Assembly: GCA_040902585.1 (NCBI GenBank)
Contig: JBBDXA010000087.1
Coordinates: 1 to 37,063 of the forward strand
DNA length: 37,063 nucleotides
Source: JBBDXA01 sp040902585
Lineage (GTDB): Bacteria > Planctomycetota > Phycisphaerae > Phycisphaerales > Phycisphaeraceae
Reading direction: 5' to 3'
Under the pieces are notes generated by a model. That model had not been told where the DNA came from. It saw only the letters and a list, made by a program, of their open reading frames with translations, and searched no databases. Within the stretch, counting starts at the first letter, position 1. Each line of letters begins with the position of its first letter. Shown piece after piece: positions 1 through 7,978 of the stretch. The translations under genes were made by a program, and so were the position numbers.

Positions 1-2032
1 TCACATCCACACCGATGACCGCTTCGCTGAAGGTCACATCGATGTTCACATTGGGCGAAGTGATCGTTGCGCCGGGCGCGGGTGTTCGGCTCGTGACGGT
101 CGGGGCCGTGGTGTCGGGCAGCGCGACCAAATAACTCCAGTTCAGCATCGCAAGGTCATTGCCGCTCAGGTCTCTGATGTCGTTAGTATCCGGCGCGAGC
201 GAAACATTCACCGCGCCGTCCGTCAGACCGCTCACTGCGAAGCGCCAAGTGTTGCCACCGAGGTCGATCGGCTCGCTCGTCAGGGCCGAGGCTGCCCCGC
301 TGCCGGTCAGGACGAGGTCGGTCACGTCCACGCCGATGACCTGTTCGCTGAACGTCACATCGATATTCACGCTTGTGGTCGTGATCGTCGCGCCTGAGGC
401 GGGTGTCCGGTTCGTCACCGTCGGCGCGATCGTATCAGGCAATGCGATTTTGAAGCTCCAGTTCAGCGGAGCTACATCGTTTCCGGCAGCATCTTCGATG
501 TCATTGGCATCGGGCGCAAGTGATACTTGCACTGGACCGTCGACCAGACCGCTGACCGCAAAGCGCCAGGTGTTGCCGCCCAGATCGATCGGCGCGCTTA
601 TCACCGCGCTGACCACAGCTTCTCCCGCCAGCACAAGGTCCGTTACATCGACTCCGACGACCGCTTCGCTGAATGTCACGTCGATATTCACGTCCGAAGT
701 GGTGACCGTCGCGCTGGAGGCAGGCGACATGTTCGTCACTGTCGGCGCTGTCGTATCCGGCAGGGCGACCGTGTAACTCCAGCTCAGCGGAGCCAGGTCG
801 TTGCCCGCCGCGTCTTCGATGTCGTTGGCATCAGGAGCGAGTGACACATTCACCGCGCCGTTCACCAGGCCGCTGACCGCGAAGCGCCAGGTGTTGCCGC
901 CGAGATCGATCGGGGCGCTCTTGACGGCGCTGGCTGCGCCGCTGCCGGTTAGGACAATATCAGTCACATCCACCCCGACGACAGGCTCGCTGAAGGTCAC
1001 ATCGATGTTCACGCTTGAAGTTACGATCGTTGCGCCGGGGGCGGGCGTTCGGCTGGTCACCGTCGGGGCGGTGGTGTCGGCGATTGCAACCGTGTAACTC
1101 CAGGTCAGCGGCGCGAGATCATTGCCGGCGGCGTCTTCGATGTCGTTCGCATCGGGAGCGAGGGACACGTTCACCGCGCCGCTAATCAGGCCGCTGACGC
1201 TGAAGCGCCACGTGTTGCCGCCGAGGTCGATCGGGGCGCTCTTGACGGCGCTGGCTGCGCCCGCGCCGGTCAGGACGAGATCGGTCACATCGACGCCAAC
1301 GACCGCTTCGCTGAAGGTCACATCGATTACCGCGCTTGACGATGTCAGCGTCGCGCCGGGAGCGGGCGTTCGATTGGTCACCGTCGGGACGGTGACATCA
1401 GGCAATGCAACCGTGTAGCTCCAGTTCAAGGGTGCGAGGTCATTGCCGGCCGCGTCTTCGACGTCATTGGCATCAGGCGCAAGCGACACGTTCACCGCGC
1501 CGTTGATCAGGCCGCTGACGGCGAAGCGCCAGGTGTTGCCGCTGATGTTCACCGGGGCGCTCTTCACCGCTGAGGCTGCGCCGCTGCCGGTGAGGACGAG
1601 ATCGGTCACGTCCACGCCAACGACGGCTTCGCTGAAGGTCACGTCAATATTTACGCTTGAAGTCACGAGCGTCGCGCCGGGGGCGGGCGTTCGATTGGTC
1701 ACCGTCGGGACGGTGACGTCAGGCAATGCAACCGTGTAGCTCCAGTTGAGCGGTGCGAGGTCATTGCCGGCCGCGTCTTCGACGTCATTGGCATCAGGCG
1801 CAAGCGACACGTTCACCGCGCCGTTGATCAGGCCGCTGACGGCGAAGCGCCAGGTGTTGCCGCTGATGTTCACCGGGGCGCTCTTCACCGCTGAGGCTGC
1901 GCCGCTGCCGGTGAGGACGAGATCGGTCACGTCCACGCCAACGACGGCTTCGCTGAAGGTCACGTCAATATTTACGCTTGAAGTCACGAGCGTCGCGCCG
2001 GGGGCGGGCGTTCGATTGGTCACCGTCGGGGC
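1..2032 (-). repeat. Tandem 321-bp coding repeats (Ig-like, Big_5-type), six full copies plus a seventh cut by the window edge
   Basis: The array encodes 107-residue units of the form 'PTVTNRTPAPGATLVTSSVN...VTFSEAV...NLAPLNWSYTVALPD'. The conserved 'accgtcggg' block recurs every 321 bases, near 82, 403, 724, 1045, 1366, 1687 and 2008. The first two copies in reading order are identical over 279 bases (1752-2030 and 1431-1709), while the other copies diverge. The periodicity keeps the reading frame, as expected for a modular surface stalk. Confidence 0.93.
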
Positions 2033-5000
2033 AATCGCATCGCCGCCCGCAGTCGTCACGTTCACGAGGAACACTTCGCTGTCGGTGCTGCCCTGCCCGT
2101 CACTGACGAGGACGGTGACGTAGAACTTGCCGGTGAAGCTGTCGTTCGGGTTGATCGTCAACGTGTTGCCGTTGACGGTGAGGATGGCAGGAGGATTGTT
2201 CGCGGCCGCGTTGTGAAGGAGCGCGGGGTTCTGCCAGTGGGTCGCGTCGAGGGTTTCGATCAGCGGGTCGCCGGACAGATTCGAACTGCCCAACCACTTG
2301 TAGAACTGGCCACTGGGCTTGATGTAATACCATGTGCCGCTGGCGCTCTGCATCCACTTCTCGTTCTGGCCGCCCCAGTTCAGGTACTCGTTGCCCGTGA
2401 AGTACAACCCCAGCGTCTGATCCAGGTGATACGCCAGACTCTGGCCGGTCGCGCTGAAGACGAGCGGATCGTTGTTGGGATCGGTCGCGGCGAGATTCAA
2501 CACCAGGTCCTGCGTGCTGAAGGCAATCGTCTGATCGCCGATCGCGGCGAGTACTGGGGGCTCATTTACCGGCGCGGACTTGTTGCCAAAGTCAATCCCC
2601 GTGATGACCTGACCGTCCGCGAGCGTCACCTGATGGGAACGGGCCTCGGCCACCGAGAGAATGAAGAGGCCCGAGTCAATATCACTGGCGAGAATGCGAT
2701 CCGGACCCAGGCCAGCGTAGACGCCCCAGTTGCCGTTGAAACCGGAGTTGGACCCGGGGTACGTGTCGTAGGAACCCAGGAGCACGGGGCTGGCGGGGTT
2801 GCTGATGTCGATGACCTGCACGCCCGCCTGATACCAAGCGACGTAGAGCAGATCGCCGGCGATCATCGGATTGTGCGGTGAAAAGGCGCTGATCCCCAGG
2901 CTGCCCGCGGTCATGGTCGCGAGCAACTGTGGACTGGCGAGGTTGCTGATATCCCAGATTGTGACCGACCCGTCGGTGGCCTCCTGCGCGGAGACCAGGA
3001 TGTTTCCATCATCCGTCACCCAGTTGGAGTGCGAGTTCGTGGTCGTGGGCACCGTGCCGAGCATCGGAGCGGCTGTGGCCACGTTGCTGATGTCAAAGAC
3101 GTGCGTCTGACCGGAGCCGAAGATGACGGACATGTACAGCTTGCCGTCGAGGACGGTGATGTCATGCACCGGGCCTGTCGGCGACGTCAGCGTCCGGACA
3201 TAAGTCGGACTAGCCGGGTTGGAAACATCGAACACGTGTACGTTCGCGGTGCGCGAGTCCGCGGTGTAGACATAGTCGCCGTCGATGAATGAGTTGTGAA
3301 CGTTGTTGTGACCGCCATCGGTCGAGTCGATGTGCCCGATCGTGACCGGGTTGTGAGGATCGGAGACATCGACGATGTAGAGCCCGCCGCCGTTGTCGCT
3401 GGAAAAGTAGCCGATGCCGTTTTGCACCTTCACATCGAAGAACGCCAGGTTTTCGGCGGGGGCGATCCACTGCGACGCGAGATGAATGTCATCGAGATCG
3501 CCGATATGCACGATATCGACGGTGCTGTTCGCGGTGTAATGCCCCAGATAGGCGTAGTCGCCTTCGCCCCAGACATCGGCCCAGAAGGTACCGCTGCCCG
3601 TGGGCGGATTCTCTTCGTGCGATGGCGTGATCGAGCCGCCTTCGACTGTGCCGCCGCTCCAGGTGCCCAGCAGTTGCACATAGTCATTGCCCACGCCGAC
3701 ACCGGGATAGGTCTGCGACCAGTTCGTCGGGATGATCTCGACGACGGTGTAGTTGCCCGCGGCCAGGCCGGTGAACGAATAGCTTCCGTCGCTGGCGGTA
3801 AGCGCGAGCGCTTCGCCGCCGTCTCGCTGGCCGTTGCCGTTCTGATCGAGGAAAACCTGCCAGTCGGAAAGGCCGGGCTCGCCGGCATCGCGCACGCCGT
3901 CGCCGTTGAGGTCATTCCACACCGCGCCGTGAATCTCACCCGTTTCGCTGCTGCTCGTACCGGCCATTCCAATAATGGCCAGGCCCAGTGCTTCCATGTC
4001 CAGGCGATAGTAGCTCTGGCCGGTGTTGGTGACGTTGTCATTCTCATCATCACCATCGAAGATGACCGTCGCGCTGGAGCGCATCAGGGAGGACATTTCC
4101 GACAGCGTCAGTCGCCTGCCGAGTTCCTGGATCGCCAGTTGCTGAGCCAGCACCACGGCACCGGCGACCTGCGGCGACGCCTGGCTGGTGCCGTGCATGG
4201 TGGTGGTGGAGCCGTTGAAGTTCGCGCCGGTGATGGCTGCGCCGGGGGCGAAGATATCGGTGAGCGTGGTATGGCGCTGGGAGAACGGGGTGATGACATC
4301 GACGCCGGAGGTCGTTGCCGACGCCCCGCCGCCGTAACTGACGCCGCCGATATTCGCGTCGAACACCGCGCCGACCGCCAGCGAGTTGGGATCGGAGGCG
4401 GGATAGGAGATACCCTGCACGCTGTTGAACTGGTAGAAATCGTTGCCAGCCGCGGAGACGACAATGACATTCATCCCCGCGAGTGCCGACAGTTCATCAC
4501 CGATGCCGTAACGTGAGGATTGCGTGCTGTAGTTGCCGGTGTCACCCAGCGACATATTGACCGAAAGGATGTTGTACGCCGCAGCATTGGCGACGACCCA
4601 TTGCAGAGCGTTCTCGACCATGCCGAACGTACCGCTGCCGTCGTTCTTGAACACCTTCAGTGCGATGATGTTCACGCCCGGCGCGACGCCTGGATAGGTC
4701 GAGTTCTGCGAGGCGACGATGCTGGTCACATTGGAGCCGTGCCCGTGAACATCACTGGCGTTGCTGTCGTTGTCGGCGAAGTCGAAGCTGTACACAATTC
4801 GGTCGGCGATGCCGTTGCTGTTGGCATCAGGACCGAAGAAGGAGTGATCCAGGTCGATGCCGGTGTCGAGGATGACGACCGAATAGCCGCTGCCGTCGAT
4901 CCCCGCGAAGAGCGGATTGGCGTTGAACTGCGGCAGCCTGATCACGCTGCCGGACTGCGTCAGTGACGGCGACGTGGAATCCTCCGCGGCCACGATCGAA

Positions 5001-5251
5001 GGACGCTGCAATTCGATGTCCGAACCGGTTGTCGTGATCCCCTCGATGGCAATGGCCAGTTCCGCGGACAGGGCGGACGTGTCGAATGAATAGAGCGCAC
5101 TGGACTCCAACACCGATGCCGACAGAAGCCTGCGCTCCTCCAGCAGCTCCAGCATCGGACCATGGAACACCGGGGCCTCCAAAGCGGGGCGGCGAAGACG
5201 CTTCCAACGGCGGGCACGCTTACGCAATGCCTTGCGGTGACGACGATCCAT
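1..5251 (-). CDS. Giant secreted subtilisin-like (S8) protease with LVIVD and Ig-like repeats, 3' end outside the window
   Basis: The start is ATG at 5251 with GGAG seven bases upstream, and the frame stays open to base 1, giving 1750 codons without a stop. Residues 33-45 (LELLEERRLLSAS) match the LEPR-XLL-type N-terminal motif of very large planctomycete surface proteins. The S8 catalytic residues are present: Asp129 (VVILDTGID), His171 (HGHGSNV), oxyanion Asn270 (SAAGN) and Ser356 (HGTSQASP). A CnaB/SdrD-like segment follows at about 430-510 with calcium-type DLNGDGVRD. Next come LVIVD-type propeller repeats (about 550-860, 'VFDISN', 'IIDVS'), a cadherin/Ig-like stretch and then tandem 107-residue Ig-like repeats. 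The likely role is an exported, surface-attached protease that processes extracellular proteins; the substrate is unknown. The LVIVD and Ig modules probably act in adhesion or spacing. The C-terminal anchor is not visible. Confidence is high for the S8 call and moderate for the module names. Confidence 0.9.
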   Translation of the reverse strand, partial: MDRRHRKALRKRARRWKRLRRPALEAPVFHGPMLELLEERRLLSASVLESSALYSFDTSALSAELAIAIEGITTTGSDIELQRPSIVAAEDSTSPSLTQSGSVIRLPQFNANPLFAGIDGSGYSVVILDTGIDLDHSFFGPDANSNGIADRIVYSFDFADNDSNASDVHGHGSNVTSIVASQNSTYPGVAPGVNIIALKVFKNDGSGTFGMVENALQWVVANAAAYNILSVNMSLGDTGNYSTQSSRYGIGDELSALAGMNVIVVSAAGNDFYQFNSVQGISYPASDPNSLAVGAVFDANIGGVSYGGGASATTSGVDVITPFSQRHTTLTDIFAPGAAITGANFNGSTTTMHGTSQASPQVAGAVVLAQQLAIQELGRRLTLSEMSSLMRSSATVIFDGDDENDNVTNTGQSYYRLDMEALGLAIIGMAGTSSSETGEIHGAVWNDLNGDGVRDAGEPGLSDWQVFLDQNGNGQRDGGEALALTASDGSYSFTGLAAGNYTVVEIIPTNWSQTYPGVGVGNDYVQLLGTWSGGTVEGGSITPSHEENPPTGSGTFWADVWGEGDYAYLGHYTANSTVDIVHIGDLDDIHLASQWIAPAENLAFFDVKVQNGIGYFSSDNGGGLYIVDVSDPHNPVTIGHIDSTDGGHNNVHNSFIDGDYVYTADSRTANVHVFDVSNPASPTYVRTLTSPTGPVHDITVLDGKLYMSVIFGSGQTHVFDISNVATAAPMLGTVPTTTNSHSNWVTDDGNILVSAQEATDGSVTIWDISNLASPQLLATMTAGSLGISAFSPHNPMIAGDLLYVAWYQAGVQVIDISNPASPVLLGSYDTYPGSNSGFNGNWGVYAGLGPDRILASDIDSGLFILSVAEARSHQVTLADGQVITGIDFGNKSAPVNEPPVLAAIGDQTIAFSTQDLVLNLAATDPNNDPLVFSATGQSLAYHLDQTLGLYFTGNEYLNWGGQNEKWMQSASGTWYYIKPSGQFYKWLGSSNLSGDPLIETLDATHWQNPALLHNAAANNPPAILTVNGNTLTINPNDSFTGKFYVTVLVSDGQGSTDSEVFLVNVTTAGGDAIAPTVTNRTPAPGATLVTSSVNIDVTFSEAVVGVDVTDLVLTGSGAASAVKSAPVNISGNTWRFAVSGLINGAVNVSLAPDANDVEDAAGNDLAPLNWSYTVALPDVTVPTVTNRTPAPGATLVTSSVNIDVTFSEAVVGVDVTDLVLTGSGAASAVKSAPVNISGNTWRFAVSGLINGAVNVSLAPDANDVEDAAGNDLAPLNWSYTVALPDVTVPTVTNRTPAPGATLTSSSAVIDVTFSEAVVGVDVTDLVLTGAGAASAVKSAPIDLGGNTWRFSVSGLISGAVNVSLAPDANDIEDAAGNDLAPLTWSYTVAIADTTAPTVTSRTPAPGATIVTSSVNIDVTFSEPVVGVDVTDIVLTGSGAASAVKSAPIDLGGNTWRFAVSGLVNGAVNVSLAPDANDIEDAAGNDLAPLSWSYTVALPDTTAPTVTNMSPASSATVTTSDVNIDVTFSEAVVGVDVTDLVLAGEAVVSAVISAPIDLGGNTWRFAVSGLVDGPVQVSLAPDANDIEDAAGNDVAPLNWSFKIALPDTIAPTVTNRTPASGATITTTSVNIDVTFSEQVIGVDVTDLVLTGSGAASALTSEPIDLGGNTWRFAVSGLTDGAVNVSLAPDTNDIRDLSGNDLAMLNWSYLVALPDTTAPTVTSRTPAPGATITSPNVNIDVTFSEAVIGVDV

Positions 5252-5647
5252 GGTTTCTCCGTGCCGCGCGGGGCTGCTCGACCCATCCCCTGAATCACTT
5301 CCCTGTGGGTTGCCGCGTCAGCTGTTCATTGCCACTTTCGACTTCTGACCCTTCGAACGCATTGCCTTTTCAGCTTGAACAATCTCACACTTGATTAGAA
5401 CGCTGCATCACTCACTTCGCATGGTCTGAACGCTCATCAGCGTGCAATCTTGCCGGGCGCATGCAACAGGACGCGCCGCAGACTGGCCCGACTGTCTCCC
5501 CTGATTGTCTCTCGTCGCATTAGGTCTTCGTCACGTAATACTTCGAGGCCTGATCTTTGGATTGGCTCCTTGAGCCGACGAGGACATTTTACCCAGATTA
5601 ACGCCCAAGCAAAATGCCGAATCGATAAAAGCCATGAAATTTCCTAC
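5252..5647. other. Intergenic gap upstream of the S8 protease gene
   Basis: There are 396 bases without a convincing gene. The open plus-strand frame starting at 5450 is arginine- and histidine-rich and continues antisense through the next gene, so it is taken as a shadow. A weak hairpin (ttggctc/gagccga) lies near 5565, but it lacks a T tract. The region must hold the protease promoter; no clear -35/-10 pair could be assigned. Confidence 0.5.
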
Positions 5648-6775
5648 TTACTCAGGCTTCGGGTTGTCCCCGGCCTTCCACGCGTCGTACCACGTCTCAA
5701 ACTGCTCCAGCGGCAAACTGATGTAAACCCCCAGATTATCCTTCGCCAGCTTCTGAAGTCCCGCATCGTGATGATCGATCACCACCGCGTCGAACCGCGT
5801 GTCCACCCGCTTCCTGATCTCCGCCTCCAGCTTCGCCAGTTCATCCTCCTCCAGAATCCTTCCGCTGATCAGCACGATCTGATTCGCCCGCGCATCCACC
5901 GCGAACTGCACGCTCGGCACCGGCGAAGCCTTGTTCACAGGCGTCACATTTCCCAGAAACCGCTCCAGTTCCGCCTTCTTCCCTTCGCCGATCTTCTCCG
6001 CCTTCGCCGCGGGGAAAGTCTTCACCGTCAGATCGGTCCACGTCACGATGAGAAAATCCGTCGTCGGCGCCATCATCACATGCTTGCTCACCACTTCGCT
6101 CACCTTCGTGTACCACCGTCGCGAGAACTCCGTCCCGTCGATCACCACGGCCGTCTCGTTCCCGATGGGCACGCCCAGCAGGTTCGGCGACGTCTCCACA
6201 ATCGGATTCTTCGTCGGGTCCACGCCCGGATTCTTATCCGCATTCGGATCCACCGGCTTGGGACCGAACAGCAGATTCACCGCCAGCACGATCAACCCCA
6301 CCAGCGCCAGCACGAACAGCACAAACCCGCCGATCACTGTCGCCCGGATCACCTTCTTCTTCTTCCGTGCCGTCGGCACCCTGGCTTCCACGAACCGGAC
6401 CGCCTGGCCCGAATCCGTCACGAACTCCTCTTCCGATTTCTTCCTGGGCTTTTCAACTCTTCCCTTGTCCGGCGAGAGAATCGTCGTCGAATCCGCGGCC
6501 CCCGGCTCTACCGGCGTGATCGGTGAGTCAGCCCTTGAAGACGACATCGGCGACTCCGCCCGCGAAGAGCTCGCTCCCGGCGCTCCCGACGCTCCCGACG
6601 CACCGCCCGGCGAGTCAGGACGATCCTTCCGCACCACGCGCTCCGCTCTGCCCTTGTCCGAAGGCACGGTCATCAGCGTGCCACATGTGGAACAGCGACA
6701 CACGCTGCCCGCGAAGGCCGCGTCCAGTTCCAGTTCATCACCGCAATGCGGACATTCCAGTTCGATGACATCCAT
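5648..6775 (-). CDS. Zinc-ribbon, single-pass membrane protein with a degenerate vWA-like C-terminal domain
   Basis: ATG at 6775 gives 375 residues beginning MDVIELECPHCG; an upstream in-frame ATG at 6799 would add eight residues ahead of the ribbon. Residues 8-31 carry a CPHCG...CRCSTCG zinc ribbon. A low-complexity Ser/Gly/Ala/Pro linker with repeated 'SRADSP' follows, then a basic stretch (ARKKKKVIR) and one transmembrane helix at about 135-160. The C-terminal 200 residues resemble planctomycete vWA-like domains (AVVIDGTEFSRRW), but the usual DxSxS metal site reads DGTEF, so metal binding is doubtful. Topology predicts a cytoplasmic ribbon and a periplasmic C-terminus. It is co-directional with the SppA and LRR genes. 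The function is unknown. Confidence 0.85.
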   Translation of the reverse strand: MDVIELECPHCGDELELDAAFAGSVCRCSTCGTLMTVPSDKGRAERVVRKDRPDSPGGASGASGAPGASSSRAESPMSSSRADSPITPVEPGAADSTTILSPDKGRVEKPRKKSEEEFVTDSGQAVRFVEARVPTARKKKKVIRATVIGGFVLFVLALVGLIVLAVNLLFGPKPVDPNADKNPGVDPTKNPIVETSPNLLGVPIGNETAVVIDGTEFSRRWYTKVSEVVSKHVMMAPTTDFLIVTWTDLTVKTFPAAKAEKIGEGKKAELERFLGNVTPVNKASPVPSVQFAVDARANQIVLISGRILEEDELAKLEAEIRKRVDTRFDAVVIDHHDAGLQKLAKDNLGVYISLPLEQFETWYDAWKAGDNPKPE

Positions 6776-6845
6776 AGTCGGATTATGGCGGGCCCGCATC
6801 GGCGTGGCAACCGCTCCTTATGTAGATACTGTCCATTCAGACCCA

Positions 6846-7892
6846 TCACGGCAGAGAGGGCTGCCACAGGTAGTAGAACCCGATCGTCGACTCATTCGAC
6901 ACGCCGCCGAGGTTGAATTGAAACAGGTTGATCTGCGTGCCGACATTGGCGTGATCCGCGCCTGACCCACCGCCTGCCGCGCCGCCTGACGTCCCCGCCT
7001 GGGCATAAGGCGTCGCCACGTAATCCAGCGGCCGGTGATACAGCACCAGGCTCGCCGCCTGAATCCCCGCCATCTTCTTCACCTTCGCATACGCATCGTG
7101 CAGGTCGCCGATCTCATCCACCAGCCCCACGCCCAGCGCCGCCTCACCGCTGACCACGCGACCGTCCGTCAGATCATCAAACCGCTCTGCGGGAATCCGC
7201 GGCCGCGACTCCTTCACCACGCCCCTGAACCGGGCGTAGAAGTCATCGACCAAAGACTGAAGCACCGCGCGGTGATCATCCGTCAGCTTGCCGAACAGCG
7301 AGCCTGCCGTCTTGTTCTTGCCGCTCTTGATCGCCTCCGCCTCAATGCCCAATCGATCCATCGCGGGCTTGAAGCTGATGGTCTGAATGTACACGCCGAT
7401 GCTCCCGGTGATCGTCGATGGATACGCCACGATGTAGTCCCCGCCGCACGCCAGGTAGTAACCGCCCGACGCCGCCAGGTCCATCATCAGCACCAGCACC
7501 GGCTTCTTGGTCTTCTCTTTGAATCGCAGCAGCTCGCGGTACATGATGTCCGTCGCGGTCACCGTGCCGCCGGGCGAGTTGATCCGCAGGATCACCGCTT
7601 TCACCTCCGCATCGTCGGCTGCCTTCTTCAGTTGCTCCGCAAACAGGGCGACCGGATTATCACCCTGCGAAAGCAGCCCCGGCTTGGGGCCGTTCATGAT
7701 AAGGCCGGACATATCGACAATCGCCACCTTGCGACAACCCGCGTAGGGATCGGACTGCACGACGGTTTCCGTCAGCTCCTGCGAACCGCTGGTGACGTTG
7801 ACGGTGAAGGTCAGCGCTCCGCAACCGGTGGTCAGGAGCAGAGCGAGGAGAGCTAGAAGCGCGAGTGAAGTGAAACAACGTGTGACAGGCAT
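6846..7892 (-). CDS. sppA: SppA-like S49 signal peptide peptidase, lipoprotein form
   Basis: ATG at 7892 was chosen because AGGA lies nine bases upstream; the longer frame to 7982 would overlap the LRR gene. The 348-residue product has a lipoprotein signal with lipobox LTTGC (Cys24), so it should be tethered to the outer face of a membrane. The S49 core spans about 55-270 with 'INSPGGTV', Ser142 in DLAASGGYY and Lys194 in the 'IKSGKNKTAGS' segment. The 52-residue spacing between them is that of short Bacillus-type SppA, which uses a Ser/Lys dyad. A glycine-rich tail (GTSGGAAGGGSG) follows. The family degrades cleaved signal peptides and membrane protein fragments. The lipoprotein anchor, instead of a transmembrane helix, is a modest oddity. 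It lies 86 bases downstream of the LRR lipoprotein gene. Confidence 0.9.
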   Translation of the reverse strand: MPVTRCFTSLALLALLALLLTTGCGALTFTVNVTSGSQELTETVVQSDPYAGCRKVAIVDMSGLIMNGPKPGLLSQGDNPVALFAEQLKKAADDAEVKAVILRINSPGGTVTATDIMYRELLRFKEKTKKPVLVLMMDLAASGGYYLACGGDYIVAYPSTITGSIGVYIQTISFKPAMDRLGIEAEAIKSGKNKTAGSLFGKLTDDHRAVLQSLVDDFYARFRGVVKESRPRIPAERFDDLTDGRVVSGEAALGVGLVDEIGDLHDAYAKVKKMAGIQAASLVLYHRPLDYVATPYAQAGTSGGAAGGGSGADHANVGTQINLFQFNLGGVSNESTIGFYYLWQPSLP

Positions 7893-7978
7893 GTGCGGAG
7901 TCCTTTCACGGGCAATGATAGCGGGCGTCCGGTTTGCCGCGTGGTGGCACCCAAATCGCAAACAAGAAGCCGGTCCGC

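Noticed and set aside
3296..4516. Open plus-strand frame of 406 codons antisense to the S8 protease
   Set aside because: It is rich in Arg, His, Asp and Val with no recognisable motif. The minus-strand frame over the same bases carries the complete S8 catalytic residues.
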